The position numbers and the translations under genes are program-made. A stretch of 64,000 nucleotides of DNA from Auanema rhodensis (lineage: Eukaryota > Nematoda > Chromadorea > Rhabditida > Rhabditidae): positions 10,044,001-10,108,000 of the forward strand of contig OZ059898.1 of NCBI GenBank assembly GCA_964057225.1, in the 5' to 3' direction. Positions 32,860-46,953 of the stretch are shown here, in pieces. The notes under the pieces were generated by a model that saw only the letters and a program-made list of their open reading frames with translations, searched no databases and had not been told where the DNA came from. The first letter of the stretch is position 1; every line of letters starts with the position of its first letter.

Positions 32860-34576
32860 TTCGAAAATGTTAGATTGTTTCCGAAAAATTATGAAAAGTC
32901 AAGTTCTACTGATTTGAAGAGAATTGTAAGTTTTAGAAAATAATTAAAAATAAGTTCTCTCTACTATTAACTGATTGTCGGCTAAAATGAGGTAACAGTT
33001 TTTATTGAAAGTTTCCATGATTAGGAGTAAACAAAAAAAAGAATTAAAAAGAAACACTTCTTGTTTACTTACTTGATTATACTACTTGAAATTCGAAAAA
33101 ATGTAAAAAACAATTGAGAAAGCGACATAAACAGTTGAACGATTTGAAGAGAATTGTAAGTTTAAGAAAAGAATTAAAGTTTAGCTTTGTCTACTATTAA
33201 CTGATTATCGGCTGAAATATGGTGACAGTTTTTTATTAAAAGTTTCCATGATTAAGATTAAACAAAGAAGAAAAAATCAAAGAGAGACACTTCTTGTTTA
33301 GTTATTTGATTATAATACTTGAAATTCCAAAAACAGTAGAATAAAATAGAGAAAGCGACGAAAAAAGTTGAACGATTTGAAGAGAATTGTAAGTTTTAGA
33401 AAAGAATTAAAGTTCAGCTATCTCTACTATTAACTGAATGTCGGCTGAAATATGATAACAGTTTTTTTTAAAAGTTTCCATGATTAAGATTAAACAAAGA
33501 AAAAAAATCAAAAAGAAACACTTCTTGTTTACTTATTTGATTATAATACTTGAAATTCCAAAAACAGTAGAATAAAATAGAGAAAGCGACGAAAAAAGTT
33601 GAACGATTTGAAGAGAATTGTAAGTTTTAGAAAATAATTAAAAATAAGTTCTCTCTACTATTAACTGATTGTCGGCTAAAATATGGTAACAGTTTTTATA
33701 AAAAGTTTCCATGATTAGGATTAAACAAAAAAAAGAACTAAAGAGAAACACTTTTTGTTTACTTATTTGATTATAATACTTGAAATTCCAAAAACAGTAG
33801 AATAAAATTGAGAAAGAGACGAAAAAAGTTGAACGATTTGAAGACAATTGTAAGTTTAAGAAAAGAATTAAAGTTTAGCTTTGTCTACTATTAACTGATT
33901 ATCGGCTAGAATAAGGTAACAGTTTTTATTGAAAGTTTCCATGATTAAGATTGAACAAAAAAAAATTAGAGAGAAACACTTCTTGTTTACTTACTTGATT
34001 ATAATACTTGAAATTCCAAAAACAGTAAAATAAAATTGAGAAAGCGACAAAAACAGTTGAACGATTTGAAGACAATTGTAAGTTTAAGAAAAGAATTAAA
34101 GTTTAGCTTTGTCTACTATTAACTGATTATCGGCTGAAATATGGTGACAGTTTTTTTTTAAAAGTTTCCATGATTAAGATTAAACAAAGAAAAAAAAATC
34201 AAAGAGAAACACTTCTTGTTTACTAATTTGATTATAACACTTGAAATTCCAACAAAAGTAAAGTACAACTGTTAAAGCGAGTAAAACTGTTGAACAATTT
34301 GAAGACAATTGTAAGTTGAAAAAAAAAATTAAAGTTTAGCTCTCTCTACTATTAACTGAATGTCGGCTAAAATATAGTAACAGTTTTTATTAAAAGTTCC
34401 CATGATTAAGATTAAACAAAGAAAAAAAATCAAAGAGAAACACTTCTTGTTTACTAATTTGATTATAACACTTGAAATTCCAACAAAAGTAAAATAAAAC
34501 TGTGAAAGCGGGTAAAACTGTTGAACTAAAACAGTCTTTATAAAATATAAATGATATTTTTTTATAAAAGTGAAGT

Positions 34577-34647
34577 TGCATCGGCCGGGAATCGAACCCG
34601 GGTCGCCCGCGTGGCAGGCGAGCATTCTACCACTGAACCACCGATGC
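34577..34647 (-). tRNA. tRNA-Gly(GCC) copy 15
   Basis: Standard sequence; first tRNA of a 2,789-bp tandem duplication (sister copy 17). Confidence 0.92.
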
Positions 34648-35441
34648 TTCGAAAATGTTAGATTGTTTCCGAAAAATTATGAAAAGTCAAGTTCTACTGA
34701 TTTGAAGAGAATTGTAAGTTTTAGAAAAGAATTAAAGTTCAGCTATCTCTACTATTAACTGACTATCGGCTAGAATAAGGTAACAGTTTTTATTGAAAGT
34801 TTCCATGATTAAGATTGAACAAAAAAAAAATTAGAGAGAAACACTTCTTGTTTACTTACTTGATTATAATACTTGAAATTCCAAAAACAGTAAAATAAAA
34901 TTGAGAAAGCGACAAAAACAGTTGAACGATTTGAAGACAATTGTAAGTTTAAGAAAAGAATTAAAGTTTAGCTTTGTCTACTATTAACTGATTATCGGCT
35001 GAAATATGGTGACAGTTTTTTTTTAAAAGTTTCCATGATTAAGATTAAACAAAGAAAAAAAAATCAAAGAGAAACACTTCTTGTTTACTAATTTGATTAT
35101 AACACTTGAAATTCCAACAAAAGTAAAGTAAAACTGTTAAAGCGAGTAAAACTGTTGAACAATTTGAAGACAATTGTAAGTTTAAGAAAAAAATTAAAGT
35201 TTAGCTCTCTCTACTATTAACTGAATGTCGGCTAAAATATAGTAACAGTTTTTATTAAAAGTTTCCATGATTAAGATTAAACAAAGAAAAAAAACCAAAG
35301 AGAAACACTTCTTGTTTACTAATTTGATTATAACACTTGAAATTCCAACAAAAGTAAAATAAAACTGTGAAAGCGGGTAAAACTGTTGAACTAAAACAGT
35401 CTTTATAAAATATAAATGATATTTTTTTATAAAAGTGAAGT

Positions 35442-35512
35442 TGCATCGGCCGGGAATCGAACCCGGGTCGCCCGCGTGGCAGGCGAGCATTCTACCACTG
35501 AACCACCGATGC
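35442..35512 (-). tRNA. tRNA-Gly(GCC) copy 16
   Basis: Standard sequence, 865 bp from copy 15; sister copy 18 is 2,789 bp away. Confidence 0.92.
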
Positions 35513-36502
35513 TTCGAAAATGTTAGATTGTTTCCGAAAAATTATGAAAAGTCAAGTTCTACTGATTTGAAGAGAATTGTAAGTTTTAGAAAAGAATTAA
35601 AAATAAGTTCTCTCTACTATTAACTGATTGTCGGCTAAAATATGGTAACAGTTTTTTTAAAAAGTTTCCATGATTAGGATTAAACAAAAAAAAGAATTAA
35701 AAAGAAACACTTCTTGTTTACTTACTTGATTATACTACTTGAAATTCGAAAAAAAGTAAAAAACAATTGAGAAAGCGACATAAACAGTTGAACGATTTGA
35801 AGAGAATTGTAAGTTTAAGAAAAGAATTAAAGTTTAGCTTTGTCTACTATTAACTGATTATCGGCTGAAATATGGTGACAGTTTTTTATTAAAAGTTTCC
35901 ATGATTAAGATTGAACAAAGAAGAAAAAATCAAAGAGAGACACTTCTTGTTTACTTATTTGATTATAATACTTGAAATTCCAAAAACAGTAGAATAAAAT
36001 AGAGAAAGAGACGAAAAAAGTTGAACGATTTGAAGAGAATTGTAAGTTTTAGAAAAGAATTAAAGTTTAGCTTTGTCTACTATTAACTGATTATCGGCTG
36101 AAATATGGTGACAGTTTTTTATTAAAAGTTTCCAAGATTAAGATTAAACAAAGAAAAAAAATCAAAGAGAAACACTTCTTGTTTACTTATTTGATTATAA
36201 TACTTGAAATTCCAAAAACAGTAGAATAAAATAGAGAAAGAGACCAAAAAAGTTGAACGATTTGAAGAGAATTGTAAGTTTTAGAAAAGAATTAAAGTTC
36301 AGCTATCTCTACTATTAACTGATTATCGGCTGAAATATGGTGACAGTTTTTTATTAAAAGTTTCCATGATTAAGATTAAACAAAGAAAAAAAAACCAAAG
36401 AGAAACACTTCTTGTTTACTTATTTGATTATAATACTTGAAATTCCGAAAACAGTAGAATAAAATAAAGAAAGCGACAAAAACAGTTGAACGATTTGAAG
36501 AG

Positions 36503-36630
36503 AATCGGCTAAAATAAGGTAACAGTTTTTATTAAAGCGAGTAAAACTGTTGAACGATTTGAAGACAATCGGCTAAAATAAGGTAACAGTTTTTATTAAA
36601 GCGAGTAAAACTGTTGAACGATTTGAAGAA
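36503..36630. repeat. Two 64-bp shortened monomers
   Basis: The unit AATCGGCTAAAATAAGG ... GATTTGAAGAC is 64 bp and occurs twice in tandem. It is a 231-bp monomer with the middle and end deleted. The pair recurs at 39292-39419 and 49743-49870, marking three copies of the same ancestral block. Confidence 0.88.
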
Positions 36631-37365
36631 AATTGTAAGTTTTAGAAAATAATTAAAAATAAGTTCTCTCTACTATTAACTGATTGTCGGCTAAAATATG
36701 GTAACAGTTTTTTTGAAAAGTTTCCATGATTAGGATTAAACAAAGAAAAAAGAATCAAAGAGAAACACTTCTTGTTTACTTATTTGATTATAATACTTGA
36801 AATTCCGAAAACAGTAGAATAAAATAAAGAAAGCGACAAAAACAGTTGAACGATTTGAAGACAATTGTAAGTTTAAGAAAAGAATTAAAGTTTAGCTTTG
36901 TCTACTATTAACTGATTATCGGCTGAAATATGGTGACAGTTTTTTTTTAAAAGTTTCCATGATTAAGATTAAACAAAGAAAAAAAAATCAAAGAGAAACA
37001 CTTCTTGTTTACTAATTTGATTATAACACTTGAAATTCCAACAAAAGTAAAGTACAACTGTTAAAGCGAGTAAAACTGTTGAACAATTTGAAGACAATTG
37101 TAAGTTGAAAAAAAAAATTAAAGTTTAGCTCTCTCTACTATTAACTGAATGTCGGCTAAAATATAGTAACAGTTTTTATTAAAAGTTCCCATGATTAAGA
37201 TTAAACAAAGAAAAAAAATCAAAGAGAAACACTTCTTGTTTACTAATTTGATTATAACACTTGAAATTCCAACAAAAGTAAAATAAAACTGTGAAAGCGG
37301 GTAAAACTGTTGAACTAAAACAGTCTTTATAAAATATAAATGATATTTTTTTATAAAAGTGAAGT

Positions 37366-37436
37366 TGCATCGGCCGGGAATCGAACCCGGGTCGCCCGCG
37401 TGGCAGGCGAGCATTCTACCACTGAACCACCGATGC
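37366..37436 (-). tRNA. tRNA-Gly(GCC) copy 17
   Basis: Standard sequence. The 1,924-bp gap from copy 16 contains the two 64-bp shortened monomers. Confidence 0.92.
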
Positions 37437-38230
37437 TTCGAAAATGTTAGATTGTTTCCGAAAAATTATGAAAAGTCAAGTTCTACTGATTTGAAGAGAA
37501 TTGTAAGTTTTAGAAAAGAATTAAAGTTCAGCTATCTCTACTATTAACTGACTATCGGCTAGAATAAGGTAACAGTTTTTATTGAAAGTTTCCATGATTA
37601 AGATTGAACAAAAAAAAAATTAGAGAGAAACACTTCTTGTTTACTTACTTGATTATAATACTTGAAATTCCAAAAACAGTAAAATAAAATTGAGAAAGCG
37701 ACAAAAACAGTTGAACGATTTGAAGACAATTGTAAGTTTAAGAAAAGAATTAAAGTTTAGCTTTGTCTACTATTAACTGATTATCGGCTGAAATATGGTG
37801 ACAGTTTTTTTTTAAAAGTTTCCATGATTAAGATTAAACAAAGAAAAAAAAATCAAAGAGAAACACTTCTTGTTTACTAATTTGATTATAACACTTGAAA
37901 TTCCAACAAAAGTAAAGTAAAACTGTTAAAGCGAGTAAAACTGTTGAACAATTTGAAGACAATTGTAAGTTTAAGAAAAAAATTAAAGTTTAGCTCTCTC
38001 TACTATTAACTGAATGTCGGCTAAAATATAGTAACAGTTTTTATTAAAAGTTTCCATGATTAAGATTAAACAAAGAAAAAAAACCAAAGAGAAACACTTC
38101 TTGTTTACTAATTTGATTATAACACTTGAAATTCCAACAAAAGTAAAATAAAACTGTGAAAGCGGGTAAAACTGTTGAACTAAAACAGTCTTTATAAAAT
38201 ATAAATGATATTTTTTTATAAAAGTGAAGT

Positions 38231-38301
38231 TGCATCGGCCGGGAATCGAACCCGGGTCGCCCGCGTGGCAGGCGAGCATTCTACCACTGAACCACCGATG
38301 C
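38231..38301 (-). tRNA. tRNA-Gly(GCC) copy 18
   Basis: Standard sequence, 865 bp from copy 17. Confidence 0.92.
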
Positions 38302-39291
38302 TTCGAAAATGTTAGATTGTTTCCGAAAAATTATGAAAAGTCAAGTTCTACTGATTTGAAGAGAATTGTAAGTTTTAGAAAAGAATTAAAAATAAGTTCT
38401 CTCTACTATTAACTGATTGTCGGCTAAAATATGGTAACAGTTTTTTTAAAAAGTTTCCATGATTAGGATTAAACAAAAAAAAGAATTAAAAAGAAACACT
38501 TCTTGTTTACTTACTTGATTATACTACTTGAAATTCGAAAAAAAGTAAAAAACAATTGAGAAAGCGACATAAACAGTTGAACGATTTGAAGAGAATTGTA
38601 AGTTTAAGAAAAGAATTAAAGTTTAGCTTTGTCTACTATTAACTGATTATCGGCTGAAATATGGTGACAGTTTTTTATTAAAAGTTTCCATGATTAAGAT
38701 TGAACAAAGAAGAAAAAATCAAAGAGAGACACTTCTTGTTTACTTATTTGATTATAATACTTGAAATTCCAAAAACAGTAGAATAAAATAGAGAAAGAGA
38801 CGAAAAAAGTTGAACGATTTGAAGAGAATTGTAAGTTTTAGAAAAGAATTAAAGTTTAGCTTTGTCTACTATTAACTGATTATCGGCTGAAATATGGTGA
38901 CAGTTTTTTATTAAAAGTTTCCAAGATTAAGATTAAACAAAGAAAAAAAATCAAAGAGAAACACTTCTTGTTTACTTATTTGATTATAATACTTGAAATT
39001 CCAAAAACAGTAGAATAAAATAGAGAAAGAGACCAAAAAAGTTGAACGATTTGAAGAGAATTGTAAGTTTTAGAAAAGAATTAAAGTTCAGCTATCTCTA
39101 CTATTAACTGATTATCGGCTGAAATATGGTGACAGTTTTTTATTAAAAGTTTCCATGATTAAGATTAAACAAAGAAAAAAAAACCAAAGAGAAACACTTC
39201 TTGTTTACTTATTTGATTATAATACTTGAAATTCCGAAAACAGTAGAATAAAATAAAGAAAGCGACAAAAACAGTTGAACGATTTGAAGAG

Positions 39292-39419
39292 AATCGGCTA
39301 AAATAAGGTAACAGTTTTTATTAAAGCGAGTAAAACTGTTGAACGATTTGAAGACAATCGGCTAAAATAAGGTAACAGTTTTTATTAAAGCGAGTAAAAC
39401 TGTTGAACGATTTGAAGAA
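39292..39419. repeat. Two 64-bp shortened monomers, second occurrence
   Basis: Same pair as at 36503-36630, offset 2,789 bp. Confidence 0.88.
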
Positions 39420-39923
39420 AATTGTAAGTTTTAGAAAATAATTAAAAATAAGTTCTCTCTACTATTAACTGATTGTCGGCTAAAATATGGTAACAGTTTT
39501 TTTGAAAAGTTTCCATGATTAGGATTAAACAAAGAAAAAAGAATCAAAGAGAAACACTTCTTGTTTACTTATTTGATTATAATACTTGAAATTCCGAAAA
39601 CAGTAGAATAAAATAAAGAAAGCGACAAAAACAGTTGAACGATTTGAAGAGAATTGTAAGTTTAAGAAAAGATTTAAAGTTTAGCTTTGTCTATTATTAA
39701 CTGATTATCGGCTGAAATATGGTGACAGTTTTTTATTAAAAGTTTCCATGATTAAGATTAAACAAAGAAAAAAAAATCAAAGAGAAACACTTCTTGTTTA
39801 CTAATTTGATTATAACACTTGAAAATCCAACAAAAGTAAAATAAAACTGTGAAAGCGGGTAAAACTGTTGAACTAAAACAGTCTTTATAAAATATAAATG
39901 ATATATTTTTATAAAAGAGAAGT

Positions 39924-39994
39924 TGCATCGGCCGGGAATCGAACCCGGGTCGCCCGCGTGGCAGGCGAGCATTCTACCACTGAACCACCGATGC
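39924..39994 (-). tRNA. tRNA-Gly(GCC) copy 19
   Basis: Standard tRNA. The 3' flank reads AAAAGAGAAG instead of AAAAGTGAAG, shared only with copy 28, its sister 10,451 bp away. Confidence 0.92.
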
Positions 39995-40556
39995 TTCGAA
40001 AATGTTAGATTGTTTCCGAAAAATTATGAAAAGTCGAGTTCTACTGATTTGAAGAGAATTTTAAGTTTTAGAAAAGAATTAAAAATAAGTTCTCTCTACT
40101 ATTAACTGATTGTCGGCTAAAATATGGTAACAGTTTTTTTAAAAAGTTTCCATGATTAGGATTAAACAAAAAAAAGAATTAAAAAGAAACACTTCTTGTT
40201 TACTTACTTGATTATACTACTTGAAATTCGAAAAAAAGTAAAAAACAATTGAGAAAGCGACATAAACAGTTGAACGATTTGAAGACAATTGTAAGTTGAA
40301 AAAAAAAATTAAAGTTTAGCTCTCTCTACTATTAACTGAATGTCGGCTAAAATATGATAACAGTTTTTATTAAAAGTTTTCATGATTGAGATTAAACAAA
40401 GAAAAAAAATCAAAGAGAAACACTTCTTGTTTACTAATTTGATTATAACACTTGAAAATCCAACAAAAGTAAAATAAAACTGTGAAAGCGGGTAAAACTG
40501 TTGAACTAAAACAGTCTTTATAAAATATAAATGATATTTTTTTATAAAAGTGAAGT

Positions 40557-40627
40557 TGCATCGGCCGGGAATCGAACCCGGGTCGCCCGCGTGGCAGGCG
40601 AGCATTCTACCACTGAACCACCGATGC
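40557..40627 (-). tRNA. tRNA-Gly(GCC) copy 20
   Basis: Standard sequence, 633 bp from copy 19; sister copy 29. Confidence 0.92.
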
Positions 40628-41420
40628 TTCGAAAATGTTAGATTGTTTCCGAAAAATTATGAAAAGTCAAGTTCTACTGATTTGAAGAGAATTGTAAGTT
40701 TTAGAAAATAATTAAAAATTAGTTCTCTCTACTATTAACTGATTGTCGGCTAAAATATGGTAACAGTTTTTATTGAAAGTTTCCATGATTAAGATTAAAC
40801 AAAGAAAAAAAATCAAAGAGAAACACTTCTTGTTTACTTATTTGATTATAATACTTGAAATTCCAAAAACAGTAGAATAAAATAGAGAAAGCGACGAAAA
40901 AAGTTGAACGATTTGAAGAGAATTGTAAGTTTTAGAAAAGAATTAAAGTTCAGCTATCTCTACTATTAACTGATTATCGGCTAAAATAAGGTAACAGTTT
41001 TTATTGAAAGTTTCCATGATTAAGATTAAACAAAGAAAAAAATCAAAGAGAAACACTTCTTGTTTACTTACTTGATTATAATACTTGAAATTCCAAAAAC
41101 AGTAAAATAAAATTGAAAAAGCGACAAAAACAGTTGAACGATTTGAAGACAATTGTAAGTTGAAAAAAAAAATTAAAGTTTAGCTCTCTCTACTATTAAC
41201 TGAATGTCGGCTAAAATATGATAACAGTTTTTATTAAAAGTTTTCATGATTAAGATTAAACAAAGAAAAAAAATCAAAGAGAAACACTTCTTGTTTACTA
41301 ATTTGATTATAACACTTGAAATTCCAACAAAAGTAAAATAAAACTGTGAAAGCGGGTAAAACTGTTGAACTAAAACAGTCTTTATAAAATATAAATGATA
41401 TATTTTTATAAAAGTGAAGT

Positions 41421-41491
41421 TGCATCGGCCGGGAATCGAACCTGGGTCGCCCGCGTGGCAGGCGAGCATTCTACCACTGAACCACCGATGC
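41421..41491 (-). tRNA. tRNA-Gly(GCC) copy 21, T-stem variant
   Basis: Carries the A51 change and the linked GTTAAATTG flank. Its positional sister in the 10,451-bp duplication (copy 30) has the standard form, so that duplication ends just before this gene. Confidence 0.82.
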
Positions 41492-42525
41492 TTCGAAAAT
41501 GTTAAATTGTTTCCGAAAAATTATGAAAAGTCAAGTTCTACTGATTTGAAGAAAATTGTAAGTTTTAGAAAATAATTAAAAATTAGTTCTCTCTACTATT
41601 AACTGATTGTCGGCTAAAATATGGTAACAGTTTTTTATAAAAAGTTTCCATGATTAGGATGAAACAAAAAAAAGAATTAAAGAGAAACACTTTTTGTTTA
41701 CTTATTTGATTATAATACTTGAAATTCCAAAAACAGTAGAATAAAATTGAGAAATCGACAAAAACAGTTGAACGATTTGAAGAGAATCGTAAGTTTTAGA
41801 AAAGAATTAAAGTTCAGCTATCTCTACTATTAACTGACTATCGGCTAGAATAAGGTAACAGTTTTTATTGAAAGTTTCCATGATTAAGATTGAACAAAAA
41901 AAAAATTAGAGAGAAACACTTCTTGTTTACTTACTTGATTATAATACTTGAAATTCCAAAAACAGTAAAATAAAATTGAGAAAGCGACAAAAACAGTTGA
42001 ACGATTTGAAGACAATTGTAAGTTTAAGAAAAGAATTAAAGTTTAGCTTTGTCTACTATTAACTGATTATCGGCTGAAATATGGTGACAGTTTTTTTTAA
42101 AAAGTTTCTATGATTAAGATTAAACAAAGAAAAAAAAATCAAAGAAAAACACTTCTTGTTTACTAATTTGATTATAACACTTGAAATTCCAACAAAAGTA
42201 AAGTAAAACTGTTAAAGCGAGTAAAACTGTTGAACAATTTGAAGACAATTGTAAGTTGAAAAAAAAAATTAAAGTTTAGCTCTCTCTACTATTAACTGAA
42301 TGTCGGCTAAAATATGATAACAGTTTTTATTAAAAGTTTTCATGATTAAAATTAAACAAAGAAAAAAATCAAAGAGAAACACTTCTTGTTTACTAATTTG
42401 ATTATAACACTTGAAATTCCAACAAAAGTAAAATAAAACTGTGAAAGCGGGTAAAACTGTTGAACTAAAACAGTCTTTATAAAATATAAATGATATTTTT
42501 TTATAAAAGTGAAGTTGCATCGGCC

Positions 42526-42596
42526 GGGAATCGAACCCGGGTCGCCCGCGTGGCAGGCGAGCATTCTACCACTGAACCACCGATGCTTCGAAAATG
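42526..42596 (-). tRNA. tRNA-Gly(GCC) copy 22
   Basis: Standard sequence, 1,105 bp from copy 21; sister copy 24 is 2,650 bp away. Confidence 0.92.
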
Positions 42597-44070
42597 TTAG
42601 ATTGTTTCCGAAAAATTATGAAAAGTCAAGTTCTACTGATTTGAAGAGAATTGTAAGTTTTAGAAAATAATTAAAAATAAGTTCTCTCTACTATTAACTG
42701 ATTGTCGGCTAAAATGAGGTAACAGTTTTTATTGAAAGTTTCCATGATTAGGAGTAAACAAAAAAAAGAATTAAAAAGAAACACTTCTTGTTTACTTACT
42801 TGATTATACTACTTGAAATTCGAAAAAATGTAAAAAACAATTGAGAAAGCGACATAAACAGTTGAACGATTTGAAGAGAATTGTAAGTTTAAGAAAAGAA
42901 TTAAAGTTTAGCTTTGTCTACTATTAACTGATTATCGGCTGAAATATGGTGACAGTTTTTTATTAAAAGTTTCCATGATTAAGATTAAACAAAGAAGAAA
43001 AAATCAAAGAGAGACACTTCTTGTTTAGTTATTTGATTATAATACTTGAAATTCCAAAAACAGTAGAATAAAATAGAGAAAGCGACGAAAAAAGTTGAAC
43101 GATTTGAAGAGAATTGTAAGTTTTAGAAAAGAATTAAAGTTCAGCTATCTCTACTATTAACTGAATGTCGGCTGAAATATGATAACAGTTTTTTTTAAAA
43201 GTTTCCATGATTAAGATTAAACAAAGAAAAAAAATCAAAGAGAAACACTTCTTGTTTACTTATTTGATTATAATACTTGAAATTCCAAAAACAGTAGAAT
43301 AAAATAGAGAAAGCGACGAAAAAAGTTGAACGATTTGAAGAGAATTGTAAGTTTTAGAAAATAATTAAAAATAAGTTCTCTCTACTATTAACTGATTGTC
43401 GGCTAAAATATGGTAACAGTTTTTATAAAAAGTTTCCATGATTAGGATTAAACAAAAAAAAGAACTAAAGAGAAACACTTTTTGTTTACTTATTTGATTA
43501 TAATACTTGAAATTCCAAAAACAGTAGAATAAAATTGAGAAAGAGACGAAAAAAGTTGAACGATTTGAAGACAATTGTAAGTTTAAGAAAAGAATTAAAG
43601 TTTAGCTTTGTCTACTATTAACTGATTATCGGCTAGAATAAGGTAACAGTTTTTATTGAAAGTTTCCATGATTAAGATTGAACAAAAAAAAATTAGAGAG
43701 AAACACTTCTTGTTTACTTACTTGATTATAATACTTGAAATTCCAAAAACAGTAAAATAAAATTGAGAAAGCGACAAAAACAGTTGAACGATTTGAAGAC
43801 AATTGTAAGTTGAAAAAAAAAATTAAAGTTTAGCTCTCTCTACTATTAACTGAATGTCGGCTAAAATATGATAACAGTTTTTATTAAAAGTTTTCATGAT
43901 TAAGATTAAACAAAGAAAAAAAATCAAAGAGAAACACTTCTTGTTTACTAATTTGATTATAACACTTGAAATTCCAACAAAAGTAAAATAAAACTGTGAA
44001 AGCGGGTAAAACTGTTGAACTAAAACAGTCTTTATAAAATATAAATGATATATTTTTATAAAAGTGAAGT

Positions 44071-44141
44071 TGCATCGGCCGGGAATCGAACCTGGGTCGC
44101 CCGCGTGGCAGGCGAGCATTCTACCACTGAACCACCGATGC
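44071..44141 (-). tRNA. tRNA-Gly(GCC) copy 23, T-stem variant
   Basis: A51 variant with the linked flank; exact 2,650-bp sister of copy 21. Confidence 0.82.
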
Positions 44142-45175
44142 TTCGAAAATGTTAAATTGTTTCCGAAAAATTATGAAAAGTCAAGTTCTACTGATTTGAA
44201 GAAAATTGTAAGTTTTAGAAAATAATTAAAAATTAGTTCTCTCTACTATTAACTGATTGTCGGCTAAAATATGGTAACAGTTTTTTATAAAAAGTTTCCA
44301 TGATTAGGATGAAACAAAAAAAAGAATTAAAGAGAAACACTTTTTGTTTACTTATTTGATTATAATACTTGAAATTCCAAAAACAGTAGAATAAAATTGA
44401 GAAATCGACAAAAACAGTTGAACGATTTGAAGAGAATCGTAAGTTTTAGAAAAGAATTAAAGTTCAGCTATCTCTACTATTAACTGACTATCGGCTAGAA
44501 TAAGGTAACAGTTTTTATTGAAAGTTTCCATGATTAAGATTGAACAAAAAAAAAATTAGAGAGAAACACTTCTTGTTTACTTACTTGATTATAATACTTG
44601 AAATTCCAAAAACAGTAAAATAAAATTGAGAAAGCGACAAAAACAGTTGAACGATTTGAAGACAATTGTAAGTTTAAGAAAAGAATTAAAGTTTAGCTTT
44701 GTCTACTATTAACTGATTATCGGCTGAAATATGGTGACAGTTTTTTTTAAAAAGTTTCTATGATTAAGATTAAACAAAGAAAAAAAAATCAAAGAAAAAC
44801 ACTTCTTGTTTACTAATTTGATTATAACACTTGAAATTCCAACAAAAGTAAAGTAAAACTGTTAAAGCGAGTAAAACTGTTGAACAATTTGAAGACAATT
44901 GTAAGTTGAAAAAAAAAATTAAAGTTTAGCTCTCTCTACTATTAACTGAATGTCGGCTAAAATATGATAACAGTTTTTATTAAAAGTTTTCATGATTAAA
45001 ATTAAACAAAGAAAAAAATCAAAGAGAAACACTTCTTGTTTACTAATTTGATTATAACACTTGAAATTCCAACAAAAGTAAAATAAAACTGTGAAAGCGG
45101 GTAAAACTGTTGAACTAAAACAGTCTTTATAAAATATAAATGATATTTTTTTATAAAAGTGAAGTTGCATCGGCC

Positions 45176-45246
45176 GGGAATCGAACCCGGGTCGCCCGCG
45201 TGGCAGGCGAGCATTCTACCACTGAACCACCGATGCTTCGAAAATG
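45176..45246 (-). tRNA. tRNA-Gly(GCC) copy 24
   Basis: Standard sequence; 2,650-bp sister of copy 22. Confidence 0.92.
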
Positions 45247-46953
45247 TTAGATTGTTTCCGAAAAATTATGAAAAGTCAAGTTCTACTGATTTGAAGAGAA
45301 TTGTAAGTTTTAGAAAATAATTAAAAATAAGTTCTCTCTACTATTAACTGATTGTCGGCTAAAATGAGGTAACAGTTTTTATTGAAAGTTTCCATGATTA
45401 GGAGTAAACAAAAAAAAGAATTAAAAAGAAACACTTCTTGTTTACTTACTTGATTATACTACTTGAAATTCGAAAAAATGTAAAAAACAATTGAGAAAGC
45501 GACATAAACAGTTGAACGATTTGAAGAGAATTGTAAGTTTAAGAAAAGAATTAAAGTTTAGCTTTGTCTACTATTAACTGATTATCGGCTGAAATATGGT
45601 GACAGTTTTTTATTAAAAGTTTCCATGATTAAGATTAAACAAAGAAGAAAAAATCAAAGAGAGACACTTCTTGTTTAGTTATTTGATTATAATACTTGAA
45701 ATTCCAAAAACAGTAGAATAAAATAGAGAAAGCGACGAAAAAAGTTGAACGATTTGAAGAGAATTGTAAGTTTTAGAAAAGAATTAAAGTTCAGCTATCT
45801 CTACTATTAACTGAATGTCGGCTGAAATATGATAACAGTTTTTTTTAAAAGTTTCCATGATTAAGATTAAACAAAGAAAAAAAATCAAAGAGAAACACTT
45901 CTTGTTTACTTATTTGATTATAATACTTGAAATTCCAAAAACAGTAGAATAAAATAGAGAAAGCGACGAAAAAAGTTGAACGATTTGAAGAGAATTGTAA
46001 GTTTTAGAAAATAATTAAAAATAAGTTCTCTCTACTATTAACTGATTGTCGGCTAAAATATGGTAACAGTTTTTATAAAAAGTTTCCATGATTAGGATTA
46101 AACAAAAAAAAGAACTAAAGAGAAACACTTTTTGTTTACTTATTTGATTATAATACTTGAAATTCCAAAAACAGTAGAATAAAATTGAGAAAGAGACGAA
46201 AAAAGTTGAACGATTTGAAGACAATTGTAAGTTTAAGAAAAGAATTAAAGTTTAGCTTTGTCTACTATTAACTGATTATCGGCTAGAATAAGGTAACAGT
46301 TTTTATTGAAAGTTTCCATGATTAAGATTGAACAAAAAAAAATTAGAGAGAAACACTTCTTGTTTACTTACTTGATTATAATACTTGAAATTCCAAAAAC
46401 AGTAAAATAAAATTGAGAAAGCGACAAAAACAGTTGAACGATTTGAAGACAATTGTAAGTTTAAGAAAAGAATTAAAGTTTAGCTTTGTCTACTATTAAC
46501 TGATTATCGGCTGAAATATGGTGACAGTTTTTTTTTAAAAGTTTCCATGATTAAGATTAAACAAAGAAAAAAAAATCAAAGAGAAACACTTCTTGTTTAC
46601 TAATTTGATTATAACACTTGAAATTCCAACAAAAGTAAAGTACAACTGTTAAAGCGAGTAAAACTGTTGAACAATTTGAAGACAATTGTAAGTTGAAAAA
46701 AAAAATTAAAGTTTAGCTCTCTCTACTATTAACTGAATGTCGGCTAAAATATAGTAACAGTTTTTATTAAAAGTTTCCATGATTAAGATTAAACAAAGAA
46801 AAAAAATCAAAGAGAAACACTTCTTGTTTACTAATTTGATTATAACACTTGAAATTCCAACAAAAGTAAAATAAAACTGTGAAAGCGGGTAAAACTGTTG
46901 AACTAAAACAGTCTTTATAAAATATAAATGATATTTTTTTATAAAAGTGAAGT

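Larger units (their letters stand above)
34050..39627. repeat. 2,789-bp tandem duplication
   Basis: About 34050-36838 and 36839-39627 match with the same tRNA pair (15/16 and 17/18), the same 64-bp mini-monomers and the same small changes such as CCAAGATTA. The junction falls in the conserved ACAGTTGAACGATTTGAAGA block, as expected for unequal crossing-over in register with the monomer. Confidence 0.8.
38620..41400. repeat. Duplicated block B (sister about 49070-51850)
   Basis: About 2.8 kb recurs at +10,451 bp with tRNA copies 19/20 matching 28/29 and shared private changes (AAAAGAGAAG flank, CATGATTGAG). Edges were set where single differences begin. Confidence 0.78.
41118..46417. repeat. 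2,650-bp tandem duplication
   Basis: About 41118-43767 and 43768-46417 match, with tRNA copies 21/22 and 23/24 in the same variant order (A51 form, then standard). Edges are approximate. Confidence 0.78.

Noticed and set aside
34570..34758. Plus-strand 62-codon frames starting MKLHRPGIEPGSPAW near tRNA copies
   Set aside because: Antisense reading through the tRNA; a known artefact of tRNA-containing repeats.
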